A stretch of 64,000 nt of DNA from Elysia crispata (taxonomy: Eukaryota > Mollusca > Gastropoda > Plakobranchidae). Under the pieces are notes generated by a model that was not told the origin of the DNA, made no database searches, and was given only the letters and a program-made list of their open reading frames with translations. The position numbers and the translations under genes were made by a program. The stretch spans positions 182,501-246,500 of the forward strand of contig JAWDGP010005043.1 in NCBI GenBank assembly GCA_033675545.1. Reading direction: 5' to 3'. This document shows, one piece after another, positions 29,916 to 60,873 of the stretch (within the stretch, counting starts at the first letter, position 1; the number at the start of each line of letters is the position of its first letter).

Positions 29916-30240
29916 GGAATCTAAATGATGAAGGGATCAGTCTATTCGACTATGATTGCCCGATGGAGCTCAATTTTCCGATCCAGGTTGCATTGTATCA
30001 TCTATATTGATGGACACTTACCTAGACTTTAGCACATCCTCCTTGGGAGAGAAAAACTACAGACATCCACTGTATAACAGTTAAAACTAATGTTGATGTG
30101 GGGGGTATCCCCTATACTCCCACGCGTAAAGAGATCAAATTCTCAAACATGGAAGAAAAATCTGACGTTTGATGATGTTCTGAGCACTTCATAAAAACTG
30201 TCGACGTGATATTCATCTCTGCCTCATGTCATTATGACGC

Positions 30241-31100
30241 TGTATTAATCATATAAGACTGATGAAGAATTTAACCTTAAGTTATTTCCACACTGTTCAT
30301 AGTCTACGCACTTCTTATCTCGACTGCCGTACACTATCTTTTTGTCAGCGTTCTATCGAAACGAATTCTTTCATTTTTTTCTGATTGCTCTAGTTGCAAA
30401 GTAAAACTTGAATGGAAAACTCACAAAATTTGTGGGCCTATACTTTGGCCGGCATTTTTACATAAATATTAATAGTACAAGAATATTTCAAACATATCAA
30501 AATTCCTTTGATTTTAACTGAAATTTAATCTAAATTGATTATTCTCCAAACGTCAATCAATGTCTAAATTGATTTTCCACGAAATTAAAGTATTTCAAGA
30601 TAAAAATGTAAGATCCAATATTATAGAGTATCACATAGCAAAAATTAAAATGAATAAATTGAGCTTTGGTTGCGCCCAACTTTTTGACGCAAAGAATATT
30701 TCGACGTTCTTTCATGTGGATGTGTGTATGTTTCGATTTCCTAACTTATATAATAGGTTATATAAGTTACTCTTTTACTCTTGTATAATTCTATATTAGT
30801 CGCTTAAAATCTTTCATCAACAATCGAGTGGATTGAATGTCCTCTTACACTGAAATGTGGCCGACAGTTTATAGAAAGAAACAAGCGTTAATATTGCCAA
30901 AATGAGAAATCTAAACTGACTCATCAGTTTATAATTTATGTAATGGCCGATGGACGCTTCACAATCAGTTTTGCACTGCATGTCGGGGGCTCAATTTTGT
31001 AACCTAGGGGGAAGCTAATCGGTCCAGCTCTGCACTGCTAGTCGGGACCGAACTCCATAACGTCGCAGAAGAGTTTTAGGCTTCATTCCTCCGATCCGTT
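30241..31100. other. Non-coding DNA with one stray GGGGGCTCAAT copy
   Basis: Mostly AT-rich. 30940-31060 holds a lone copy of the array's GCTCTGCACTG/GGGGGCTCAATTTTG block. Confidence 0.5.
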
Positions 31101-31114
31101 TGCCTTCCCCACAC

Positions 31115-31215
31115 CCCCTCTTCCACCCTCGGCGCAGCCTTAAGTTTTATATTAAAGAAGGCCTTAGATCATTGTGTTATGGACGGGCTTAATCAAACAA
31201 CAAACAAATAAGAGG
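31115..31215 (+). mobile_element. SINE-like 3' part
   Basis: GCAGCCTTAAGTTTTATATT, AAGAAGGCCTTAGATCATTG, then ATCAAACAACAAACAAATAA as a tail. Confidence 0.5.
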
Positions 31216-32370
31216 AATCTGTTCCCATCTGTCCAGATCCATTGAGTTCTCAAACTGCCACCCTATAGAAATGTAAAATATTGTGTTGCCAAAATTGAAG
31301 TAAATCGATTGAGGACCGCTTGAAACATTCCGCCGTTGAGTTTCCTATGCAAAGAACATTTTCAACCTTCTTTATTGTCTGTGTGTGTGGTTTTCGATAT
31401 ATCAACTTGATTATTATGTTCTACAAATATTTCTCTTTTGAACTTGCAATTACCTTTTTCTAATCGCGTTAAATCTATCCGCGGTCATGTTTATTGAATA
31501 TCCGTAGACGATAGTTTATTGAAGAAAAGGTATTGTACAAGACTATAAATGTTGCCAAAAAGAGAACTTTAAACCATCACACCAGTATCCCATCTCAAAA
31601 TAAACCAATATGGACTGGTGCATATTCGTTATCTGATTTTTGGACTTCATTGTTGTGTCTCACAAGTTTAAAGCTCAATACTTATACAATAAAAGTCAAT
31701 TTTGTTCATGCTATAAACCAAACTAAGAAGGGTTCACGCTTTGATCAGAACGAGCGACTGGTTTTTGACGGATGGGATAATTTCTACAGCAATGAGTGTG
31801 AGGGGGTGGGGGGAGGAATTGAAAAGTTTGGAGAAGGGAGATAATCTCTTCAACGACCGCAAACAATGATTTAAAATAGTTTTTATTTCCCGATTCACTT
31901 CCACGCTTTTATCTTTATTGTTTGATTCCGTATTTTTCAAAACCATAATGAAAGCTCAATTTTTGAGAAACGTGTAATATTATAAACCTAGCTGTTACTC
32001 GGTCTAGGATGATTAGAAATATAGCAGGGAGCGATAGGTTTTTACGGATAGAATCATTTTTTTGAGCGATGTGGGAGCAAAAAAAAAAGGGGGGGAAGAT
32101 TGGGTGGAGGGGGGTGTGTAATAATATCCTTGTCTACGATTTAAAATAATTTCCTGATTCGGTTCCAAGCTTTTGCCTCTTTTGATTGATTCCACATTTT
32201 TCCAAGCAATAATTAATGCTTAATGAATGTTGATGCATCTGAGTGTTGTGTAAATAATATCGAGGTCACATTTTCGTCAACCTAGAATTTTTCAGAAACG
32301 TGTATGATTGTAAAATCACCTTCATATCAATTTTACCGTGTTGTATTATTTTTTGGGAGGGATCAATTGT
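31216..32370. other. Non-coding AT-rich DNA
   Basis: Nothing recognised beyond two loosely similar G-rich stretches (31800 and 32090). Confidence 0.4.
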
Positions 32371-32379
32371 TATAAGAGT

Positions 32380-32550
32380 CGTCAGAAGCTTTCATTGGAT
32401 GTTACTTCGCTGATTCGAGCTGTCGGTAGATGGGTTAAGGCCTTATCTTCTCATTTTCACCCTGCTTGGCTGAGGCTTTTCTTGTTATGCAAAAGAAGAC
32501 TACGTTAAGCATGATGTGTATGGGATATATCAAACAACAAACAAATAATA
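32380..32550 (+). mobile_element. SINE-like copy
   Basis: GCTGATTCGAGCTGTCGGTA head remnant, CTGCTTGGCTGAGGCTTTTC body, then TATCAAACAACAAACAAATA tail. Confidence 0.5.
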
Positions 32551-33000
32551 AATGCATTGAAAATGTTCCATGTCATGTTTTACAACTTTTTTTGAATAAT
32601 TTTTGCTTTGTAATTTATCAAAATTTATGCTTGAATCTACTGTAAACAAAAAACGAAGCGGAGAAAAAAAAATTAAAACGAGTTGCAAAAAGAAAAAAAA
32701 CAAACAAAAATCCAACCGTTTTTCTTAATATAACCCACCACAGATGCAGGGCACATTCTTATGTGTAGGCTATCTTTTATTGATACAACTTTCCCCAAAG
32801 CAGTATCCTGATTAAAATAGATTATTTATTGAAATCTACATTCTTAATTCAAAAGATCTAAATGTTTGAAACATGTGTTTTAGCTGAAGACTCATATTAA
32901 TGTTAATGTATAACATTGTCATTAAAACGGCCAATCATAAAAATTGAATGCCATTATCATGTTTGTTGTTTGGTATGTATTTACTTGCACCAATTACATT
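32551..33000. other. AT-rich DNA, nothing recognised
   Basis: No gene or clear repeat. Confidence 0.4.
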
Positions 33001-33004
33001 TTTT

Positions 33005-33215
33005 TAGTGGTCAGGTGACTGTGGGGTTAGAGTGTCCGCTTTGAACTCAAAGAATAGTCTTCGTAGGTCCAAGTCCCACCATCTATAAGTGAGTTTAGTC
33101 TCATCTTTTTAACTCGGCCTGGCTCTACGTGAACTTAAGTTTGATATGAACAAAAGGCTTAAGATCACAGCTTTGTGGGAGACGTATACCATACAAGAAA
33201 CAAACAAGCACGTTT
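33005..33215 (+). mobile_element. tRNA-derived SINE-like copy (most complete)
   Basis: tRNA-like head with GTGGGGTTAGAGTGTCCG, a stem CTTTG-AACT-CAAAG in the anticodon position and a B-box-like TAGGTCCAAGTCCCACC; body TCGGCCTGGCTCTACGTGAA and AAAAGGCTTAAGATCACAG; tail ACAAGAAACAAACAAG. A run of 14 G follows at 33220-33233. Confidence 0.6.
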
Positions 33216-33310
33216 TTGTGGGGGGGGGGGGGGAGTTTTGGCTGTCACCTTGCATAATGTACAATGCTAGCGGTGACACTAATTATCACCCCATGATGGC
33301 AACAATTTTA

Positions 33311-33358
33311 TAGTTTTAAACAAAGCAAATATGATCATATTTGCTTTGTTAAAAACTA
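33311..33358. repeat. 48-bp palindrome without a spacer
   Basis: The centre ATGA|TCAT is flanked by AACAAAGCAAAT and its exact complement. 33319-33350 is a perfect 32-bp palindrome; the outer 8 bp on each side pair except for one A/A. Confidence 0.9.
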
Positions 33359-33389
33359 GCACAAGTAGACACTTTTCTCTAAGAAAACG

Positions 33390-33525
33390 CAGATCTTCCT
33401 TGGGGTTCAAGCCCCACACTGTTGATCTTTCAGTTCTGCCCAACGGTGGCTTTTAGTATTTGAAAAATATAGTTTGTGTTGTGGGTGCGCTATATTAATC
33501 AACTGAACAAAACCAAACAATTTTG
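33390..33525 (+). mobile_element. SINE-like copy
   Basis: B-box-like GGGGTTCAAGCCCCACAC, body TCTGCCCAACGGTGGCTTTT, tail with AACAAAACCAAACAA. Confidence 0.5.
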
Positions 33526-34110
33526 GTCTGTATTAGTCTGACATCTCTTTTTTACCTCAAAGATAAAGTTACAATTGATATAATGTCCCTTCACTTCCAA
33601 GGCCAATGGCTAAAAAATAAATGAAACGATTCTATTTCTTTAGAGATCTAAAATTTGTAAAAATATGTTAAAAGAGCAATTTTTTTCCTTTTTAAAAATA
33701 TTGTATAACGAAATTAAAATTATTCCCTCCTTTTCATTCATCAAGCGTGGTTGCAAAATGTTTTTTAAAACTTTTATTTCATTCAAATGTTTGGATGGTT
33801 GTTTGTTACATAATTAGGTCCCAAAAATACAAGAGTTTAATTTTTTTCCCTATAGAAAAAAATGTGTGTACGTGTTTTTTTTCATAAATTGTGACACAAA
33901 TTTCCATTGTAATCATATGGATTTGCTAAATTCTCAATACCTTCTGTTTTACACATTGGCGTGATCATTTTGATAACATACATTCCATGTAAATATGTTT
34001 CATAATGTGATCTTTATAAATCTTGTGCAAATTTTTTTTGTTCACTTTTTCACCACTTATTGAAGATTGCTTATGCCCTATCTAATCGTAATTCCACTTA
34101 CCTATGTCTT
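33526..34110. other. AT-rich DNA, nothing recognised
   Basis: No gene or clear repeat. Confidence 0.4.
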
Positions 34111-34117
34111 AGCGGAG

Positions 34118-34257
34118 TAAACGGAGCACTGATGGCTGAAGGGTAAGGACCCTGTCTATTTATTCTTGCTCTGCTTGACGGAGGTTTACATTTGATATAT
34201 TAAAGGACCTGAGCTCATTGTTGTCATCGGGTTATATCAAACCTCAAACAAATCAGG
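34118..34257 (+). mobile_element. SINE-like copy
   Basis: Body CTCTGCTTGACGGAGGTTTA then TTAAAGGACCTGAGCTCATTG; tail TATCAAACCTCAAACAAATC. Confidence 0.5.
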
Positions 34258-34299
34258 CTTGACGCAAACTTTTCTTGTACTTCGATGATGCTTCCATAT

Positions 34300-35340
34300 A
34301 TGCATATATATATATATATAACTATGGTCATATGTATGTATATATAAATATAATATACGCATGAATACTGTTTAATGCACCATCTATATAACGCTGTTTG
34401 AATAATTATGTGAATTAGAGACATCATCATTAAGTACTCAAAGTGGATCCAACCACTTTTTTAAAAAATTTTTAATCTCTATCAAAATGATTATCCTGAT
34501 AACATATGGCAACACTCTCAAACATTTGTAATGTTGTTGATAGCTATATTATGATCCTAACAGTGATTGGACTCACGATGAAGCCCAGGTTCAACCCCCT
34601 TACTTGTTCGAGTCATCTCATCAGCTTAACCATTTGCTTGACAGGAAGCCACCATTGCCGCTTAAGATTCCTATGTAAAATTAGGAGATGTAAGCGCAAC
34701 CGATATGTCAAACTGGCATCAAGCTTTACATAATTATGGGACATAGAATAGTTTGGAAAGAGAGAGGTCATGGGGTAAAGCATTTAATCCAAGACATACC
34801 GGTAGGATGCGTTGACCACTGATTTGAGCCATGATGTCGTCGTTGGACGAGCTGGGTTTATTTTCAACATTGAATCGCCTAAAGGGGTCTGGTTAGATGA
34901 TTAAAAAGACTTATCAGATGTCGGTCCGGACACCTAAAAGTGGATTCGTTGATCAATTTAGTGTGCTCAAGGCATTTTTGCCCATGATTAGTGTCGTGAT
35001 GGCTTTATAGCCTCGGTTTTAAGTGCTAAGTTCGTAATTTATTATTTCACGAGCATGTCTCACCTGACAGGATCAAAAGACCAAACAGCAAAAAGTCTTT
35101 GAAAACCGGAATTAATTAACTACATGGTTAAAACTACCAGTTGAAAATTCAATCATTTCACAACTTTTCAAACATGCAGATTACTTGTGATATCTTGATC
35201 TCTGATGTTAGAACGAAATTATTCTTCCGTTTCATAGTATTCTATCTCACAGACAGTATCTACTCAAAATACATGGTTTTGAATAACGACATGTCATAAA
35301 ATCTGCAGTTTATTACCCATACGTTTTTGTTGCTTTCCGG
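34300..35340. other. Non-coding DNA, one possible SINE head remnant
   Basis: CAGGTTCAACCCCC at about 34588 resembles a B box but no body or tail was found. Otherwise nothing recognised. Confidence 0.35.
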
Positions 35341-35359
35341 ATGTCGAAGATGATTGTTT

Positions 35360-35905
35360 CAATTTTATTATTATTATTATTATTGTTTATCCTTATAATT
35401 CTTTTTGTTCTTGTTCTCCTGCGTTCTCTTGTTGCTGTTGTTTCTATTATTACTATCATTATTTTTACAAGTATCTCTCTCTCAAATGCCCTGTCTGGAA
35501 CAGACATCGGCGATCATGATTCTCCACCTGTCCCTATCTTCCGTCATCCGCAGTAAGGCTATGTTGTCTTTGTTGTTTCCTGTCACAAAAGCTATCAAGA
35601 AATGTAATCCTTTGTCTACCTCTGCTTCTTGTACCTTCTATCTTGCCTGTAAGAGATAAAAATTCCAGTCCCTTATGGCGACATATGTGTCCTAAAAATT
35701 TCAGTTGCCTTTTCCTTATTGTTTATGAGGGATCTCTCTTGGTTCGTTTCTTCTAATATTGATTCATTTGTCCTCTTGTCTTTCCATGATATTCTTAACA
35801 TTCTCCTGTAGAATCACATTTCCGCTGCCTCTAAATTTTTCTTGGTTTCTGCAGTTATTGTCCAAGTTTCGCATCCATATAAAGTATAGCAAGTGTATAA
35901 TTATA
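35360..35905 (-). pseudogene. Broken 3' end of a non-LTR retrotransposon polymerase gene (LINE remnant)
   Basis: On the - strand, pieces in different frames match the C-terminal part common to endonuclease/reverse-transcriptase LINE proteins: LYGCETWTITAETKKNLEAA, then (stop) YRRMLRISWKDKRTNE, then a shifted frame KRQLKFLGHICRHKGLE with LTGKIEGTRSRGRQRITFLD, then another shifted frame ALLRMTEDRDRWRIMIADVC and SRQG ending at TGA (complement of 35482-35484). At least one stop and two frameshifts break it. The last 120 bp are A-rich with (AAT)n, like a LINE 3' tail. The catalytic RT motifs are absent, so this is a 5'-truncated dead copy. Confidence 0.85.
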
Positions 35906-37030
35906 CTGATGACATATTTAGCCTAATTACATGCCAGAAAGAAGCTTTTCAAATATCCTGCTGTACATATTTCATATCATTTCATCTAGCCTTCTTTAAG
36001 AAGTTGTAAGAAGATCAGCTTAGATAAAGATATAAAATCAGCATTTTATCGCCACAGAAGATGAAAGAAATGATAAGCATCTAGATATAATTTTTTTTTT
36101 ATATGATTTGCATTTTTGTTCAAAGTTAATTCCTCGTTGTTTTTGAGTAAACATCAGCGCATATACAATAAATCCATGTAAAGTATGTGTTCCTCCCCTT
36201 ATTCAGTTAAATGTATTTGATGTGCAAGAACCGATAGCTTGAAATACATCAAGGATGAAAATTTTTAAAACTTTTATGAAAGTGAACGTGATTATGTCGG
36301 AGACATTTAAACAATTTTTTTAACAATGGCCCACAGAGGTACGGTACACCATTAATAAAAACTAGAGGAAGCGCGGGCTCTTCGCTGCCTTGACGTGCCA
36401 CGGCTCGCATTGAAGGTCGGACAGACGTCAATATTAAGCGCAAGGCGTAAGGCCTAGATCTATTTCCTAGCTCTACTAGAAACCTGCGCTGAAAGTGAAA
36501 CAGGAATTAAACTTTTTGTTGTTGCCCACATTTACACAAAAACAAACGAAAGGAAAAACTCCACAGCCTCGAGAAAAGTATAGAACTAAACATGCATACA
36601 AAACAATTAACAGAAAAGGGCATACGTTTTGATCTTTAAAAAAAAAATCTTGGGGATAGACTTTTTCGTGAAAAAAAAATACAAGGAGGGAAGCAAGATA
36701 GGGAAAAAGTATAGAGTGATGATACAATTATTTTATGGTTATTGCAAGAGAAGTAAGGGTGAGATTCAGAAAGAAAAAAAGGGAGGAGAGAGATGAGGAA
36801 AATTTCGTTCAAAGTATTTTAGGGGTATTGAATTATTAATTGGTAGTACACTATTAATGACAAGAAAAGTAATAATAGCAATAGTAACAATATAATCAAA
36901 ATGATTATAATAGTGACAGAAATTAGATAGGAATTGAATGGATGAAGTTTGTTTTTCTTCCGAGGCAGATTTTTTAACTTTGACATAGTTATATACATAA
37001 CCCTGAGGGAGTTATGATTATTTTTTTTTC
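35906..37030. other. Non-coding DNA, nothing recognised
   Basis: Includes AGGCCTAGATCTATTT at about 36450. No exon supported. Confidence 0.4.
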
Positions 37031-37033
37031 TTT

Positions 37034-37065
37034 GGGGGGCGGGGGGGGGGGGGGGGGGGGGGGGG
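37034..37065 (+). repeat. Poly(G) tract (G6-C-G25)
   Basis: An uninterrupted run of 25 G after G6C on the + strand, an extreme G-quadruplex-capable tract. A run of 20 T follows at 37415-37434. Confidence 0.95.
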
Positions 37066-37069
37066 AAGA

Positions 37070-40000
37070 GCTCTAACATTGTTCAATTTGAAATCGTTTA
37101 GGCCGGCATGGAGCAAAAAAGTTCCACAAAAATTTTGCCTTGTTAAAAAAAAATTATGTATGCTTCTCAATTCAAAATCTAATAACTTGAAAAAAATTGT
37201 CAAATTACATAATTATAACATGATGCACCAAAAGCTGCATTTCTTAATCTAATCTAGGCCAAAGACATGACACAAATCTTGCAACAAACCAGTTTTAGAA
37301 ATAATAGTAGCATGTAAAGTTGCTGTGACTGTCATTATTATAACCAGAATCTGAGATCGCGCAGATCGAATATCATAGCGCAAGACATATATCGGCAGTG
37401 CAGAATGCTTGCAATTTTTTTTTTTTTTTTTTTTGGCTAAAACCAGTATAGGAATTCTGCGATGAGGCCATTACAAGGCCTAGATATCTGAGGTTTGGAG
37501 ACATTATGAACCAAGGGAGAGAGTTTAAAAATACAAAAAAGTCAGTTACATGAGTGCTGCAGCAATGCGACGTTACATACATAAAGTGATATATAGATGT
37601 CGAGTTAGATAAATAAAAACTGAAGAGTAATTGATAAAATTAATATTGATATCGACTGAAAGATTTTCAAATTCTTTATTGAAAGGTACATATTCTTAAT
37701 TAAAAAGGGGGAGTTCAGATAGACGGCTAAAATGCTAAGAGAGGAAATTTAGCAGATTCAGAGAGTGAAATAAGAGAGAAAGAAAGACAGAAACAGGCAG
37801 ACAAAGATGCTGAGAAAAACTGAGGACAATTGAAATTCAAAATGAGAATTATGTTAAGAAAAGTAAATAACATGACTGTGTATCGCGACAAAACCGAGAG
37901 ACCCACTGCTGCCCCTCCCCTAGCAATATCCACTCCTCCCTTGTACTTTTTTTTTGCCCCAGAACCTTATAGCAACTGAACTCGATAAACAGTGGTTCTA
38001 GTAGAGAGGTGGGGGCTGGCTGACACAGGGGAGACATGGAGAATTAGAGAGAGAGAGAGCGATACAGCTCTGACTATGCCTTTTACAGTGTAGACTTTCC
38101 TGTATGTCACAAAGAGAAATAACCGGGGTAATGGACTTGCATTCTTAAACGCTGTGGCTGTCAGTGCAAGTAAATAAGATGGATGCAAATTAATATGAAA
38201 CACATGCTACTTGTTTGGGGATTTTTTTGTTTTATTTTGTTTTTTAAATATCTTTAATGTGCGATTATTAGGCAGTGACAACCTATAAAATCGAGTTTTT
38301 CTAAGATGTAAGAGACAGTCGTGTTTCTCTTTCCTGTGATACATGGAAATGTTCCGATTTGGATAGAGCCTGCGCCTGGAGAGGTCATTGAAAACCTGAA
38401 ATTTGTGGATAATTTGACACAAAGGAGTTTATCTATCTTACAACCAAGAGCAGTTGATCGCTCTCCACTTGTGTCTTAAAACTTAGAAAATAAAACAAGA
38501 TCGATAGTTATTTTTTTCACCTTGCAACAGAAAAAGAAAATGTATGTTAAACCTACATATAAGTTAACAGGAACATGCTATATGTTAAATGCATAAATAT
38601 TCAGTGAATATACTTTATATTTTTACCATGAAACTTAACATAACGTTTACCTTGTTAATCTTCTAACAAAAACCCTTGTGTTTCGCACTATTTATAATCA
38701 GCCTGATGGTAATACGTAGGCCTCGTATCCTTGTGTGCTTCGGGAGCGTACGGTTGTTGTTGTTGTTGTTGTTCTGTGTTTGACAATTCTCACTCACTGC
38801 GCCTCTAACTACTTTTTCATATAGGTTTTTATTTTCATTCTCAATAAGTACAAAAAAAAAAAAAACGATGGACAGGGAACAAAATAAACCTAATTAAAAT
38901 AATCTAACAGAGAGAAAATAAACATGCTGCAGACAATGTGATTTATATACACTGGTCTTATTTTGTTTTATTTAAAGTCAACATGTACTCGATAACTTTT
39001 ATCTCCGTCATTATCTCAAAATTATAAAATCTAAGAAAATAAGGAAAACCCATCATTGCTCATCAGCAACAATGACAACAAGGATACATGTTGCTCTTAC
39101 GAAAAAAAAAAACAAAAAAAAACAAATGTACCTGAGAAGTCAAGGAAATAACAATTACCCAGATGAAAATTAATATTTTCTCTCTTGCAAAATTGACACA
39201 GATTATTTGAAGCGTGCTGCAAAGTCACATAGTCATAACATGGAACCATAGCAAATACGATTTGGTCGTATGATTATAAAAGAATAATGTCATAAAACAC
39301 GTTTTTGCAGACATAATATTATATGGAAAAGATTTTGGCCATTGATCTTTAATTCAGCGCCGCAATAGTTGGAGAAAATCTGTCAAAATCATTCTTAGCT
39401 GTTCCGCCGCAACTTTAGTGTTTATAGCAGAGAATTCTTTAGTTGAGAGTATCTGTTGAGTAACTGTCAGACTGAACATAAATAGCTCATGCAGCTGATT
39501 CTCATAGCATTTCCCAAACGGTGGCCCGATTAATTGCTCATTTTGTTTTAAACTTGGGTCGGGAATAATAGCTGTTGAAAGTGTAGCATAACTTACACTT
39601 TATTTAAATCTATTTACTGTGGTTTCAAACAGCTTTATTCCTCTATCTCTTATAAGGTTTTGTAAAGATACTTACCTTTTTTTAATGCTTTATAATCTCT
39701 TTAAAAAATGTTGGTGGATTAAGATATTACTCTGTTGTCGAAGTTGACCAATTAAAAGAGATGGTTGACCTGCTTGAATAGGTTTCTTTGTTACAGTTTT
39801 TGAACCATCTGTTATTTTTGTGCTCTAATTTACAAGAAAATTTAAAACGAAGGCCTGAAACCCTGTGGCTGGGTGTCATGTGCTTTGTATATAACTCACT
39901 GTTCCTGGAAAGTTTGCAACTGATTTAGGTGTAAGATAACAAAACCTTGATCTGGATAGTCTCTGATTGTGTAAAGCAACTATTAACATCACATTCTTTC

Positions 40001-40654
40001 TTCTTCTTCAGATTTCAATTAAAGGGTTTGATAAAGTGTGATGATAGACCGTCTCAAAGTTTTCAGTTTCAAAAGTATCAACCAGTATTTTACACATCAA
40101 TAATTCAACCAATCAATTCCTTTACCTCTTTATATCTCTGTATTTGCACCATTTCAGGTTACATTTTTTGCCTCTAAACCATCTTTATCTGCTTGAAAAC
40201 TTGCCTCAGTCGATTTATTTTTGTACCTCCAATAATAGTCTTTGGAATCTACATGCTTTAATTACTTGCTGACTATGACGTTGATATAAAAATCAACATA
40301 TACGTTGTCTAGTAAATCATAATAATATCTTCTTCAGATTTACTTTTTTGACTTATACAATATATAACCTGAAACGTATCAATACATCGCACGATTATAT
40401 GCCTGCTGAGATTTCCTTCATTATATGTCAAGTGACTTCTTTTTATCTATCCGTATCTGAAGAGTTCTCTCGGGTTCGAAAGTTGATCCATTTTAAATAC
40501 ACCTGTGCATCTGTTTCGTTTTGTTATCTGTATGATGTGTGCGAAGTAAAGTTTCGGTATTCAAAGGACAAGATTATATTAAGAGAATTTTTCGCCAGCG
40601 GTGAAGTGCCTAAATAAAGCTCAGACTAGAAGCCGGTTTTCTTACTTCAATATT
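37070..40654. other. Region upstream of the SLC28-like gene, no gene recognised
   Basis: AT-rich, with a (GTT)6 at about 38755. A good acceptor-like sequence TTCTTCTTCTTCAG ends at 40011 and might border a 5' UTR exon, but no promoter or exon can be shown. Confidence 0.4.
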
Positions 40655-40677
40655 ATGGTAGCAAATCCTCAAGTGAG

Positions 40678-40693
<16 letters not shown>
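40655..40693 (+). promoter_or_regulatory. Possible upstream ORF overlapping the transporter start
   Basis: An ATG at 40655 opens 12 codons ending TGA at 40691-40693, out of frame and overlapping the main ATG at 40678. It would matter for translation only if the transcript starts or splices upstream of 40655, which the sequence does not show. Confidence 0.3.
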
Positions 40694-59445
<18,752 letters not shown>

Positions 59446-59612
59446 GAACAGGCAAAGATAAGCTTCTCCTCACACAGCCATCAGTGTTAACTTAATAAGC
59501 TGGAACCACAACTGATGCAACAATTTGAAATTCCTGACAATGCTCTTTGTTGTGCACTCTCAATATGGAAAGGGAAAGAAAGAGTTAAGACAGTCAGGCA
59601 GATAGACAGACA

Positions 59613-59685
<73 letters not shown>

Positions 59686-59775
59686 GAAATGAGAAAAATC
59701 ATGTGTCTGGACATCGTCTTAAAGTTTTGCTTGGAATGTATGTAAAATTTAAATAAATTGTCGTATTTCACTAAA
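59446..59775 (+). other. Probable 3' UTR with (GA)n and a poly(A) signal
   Basis: After the stop codon there is a (GA)n tract (59612-59681) and an AATAAA at 59752-59757, the first one a short distance downstream. The extent of the UTR is inferred only from that signal. Confidence 0.45.
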
Positions 59776-60164
59776 CCCTAATTCGTTATTCTTTACGGCA
59801 ATTTTTTTAAATAACAAAGTCTTTGCCTATTTGAAAAGTTTTGACACGAGGGAAAATCTGTAGGAAAAAAAATTGAAACCCAAATCAGTTAATAAATGCG
59901 TGACAGCATCCCAGGACTTTTCAGGAAAAAAAAAAACATGCGCAACATAAGTTAAGAAACAGTAAAAAATGAAAGATGTAAAAAGCAATCAAATGCAAAT
60001 TTAGGGTTTTGCAGTCAATAAAATGCAGTTATAGTTAAAATAAATCACAAAGACAGTTAGATAATGGTAGAAATAAAGTATAAAAGTACCAGATACAGAC
60101 AGAGATAGATAGACAGAATGAGAAACAGAGGGGTACAGAAAAAAAGAGGTAGAGAGACAGATAG

Positions 60165-60241
<77 letters not shown>

Positions 60242-60812
60242 AAGAGAGAGAGAGATGGGGAGAGAACGTTTGCTATGTGTGCGATCTTGGCCTGACTTTC
60301 TGAACTGGAATCTCTCTCAATACAAGGATTAACAAGCAGATTGGCAGGACAGAGTCAGAACATACCTTAATTAATCTCTCAGGAACAATGGAAACACAGC
60401 AATGCATTTGCGATTCCATCTTTCAATAGCAGTCTTTTATTCGGGCACCACGGAGTTATTCTTAATAGGCCAGTCTCTCATTTGAAAAAATCAATAGTCA
60501 TTTTGTATCATTATGTAAGTTTATGGGCCAGGCTGTTAAAGCTGATAACTACACGGTGTGCGCCGTGCCACTGGGCGTAATCGCTATATGTCATAGTTAT
60601 GTAAATCTTTCACTTTAGTTTAGTACAATGCATAAAGTGCTCAACTAAATAGCCTTCAGATATTGTAAAATAAACATCTCCTGAAAAGCCGAGAGAGACT
60701 GAAAGACGAAACAAAAGAAACTAAGTATTTAAAACAAGAACACCCAACGGAGAGGAACTCATCTGAACAGGGTACAGAAACATGCATCTCATGAGAACTT
60801 AGATAAATAGAG

Positions 60813-60873
<61 letters not shown>

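Larger units (their letters stand above)
20315..30240 (+). repeat. Decayed tandem array of multi-kb units (about 4.1 copies)
   Basis: The anchor GTTGCATTGTATCATCTCTA + TTGATGGA (start blurred in copy 1) lies at about 20315, 23964, 25378, 26780 and 29985, giving units of 3.65, 1.41, 1.40 and 3.2 kb plus a truncated fifth. Block order is constant: anchor, CTCCCACACCTGAAGAG, GATGATGTTCT, ACTTTAAAA..ACAGAATGATT, a CACCCTCTTCTAAATTGTCG block, GTTTGGCGATC/CAACATGTCCTG, AATGAGTGGG, GGTTTTGGGGAGGAGCTA, GGGGATTCTATGGATGTCAT, a tRNA-like motif and GGGGGCTCAATTTTG. The two 1.4-kb units lack internal blocks. No coding capacity is kept; all long frames are broken. Confidence 0.8.

Noticed and set aside
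40348..40617. 89-codon frame just upstream of the transporter start
   Set aside because: AT-rich, no family resemblance, and it ends before the ATG; probably chance.
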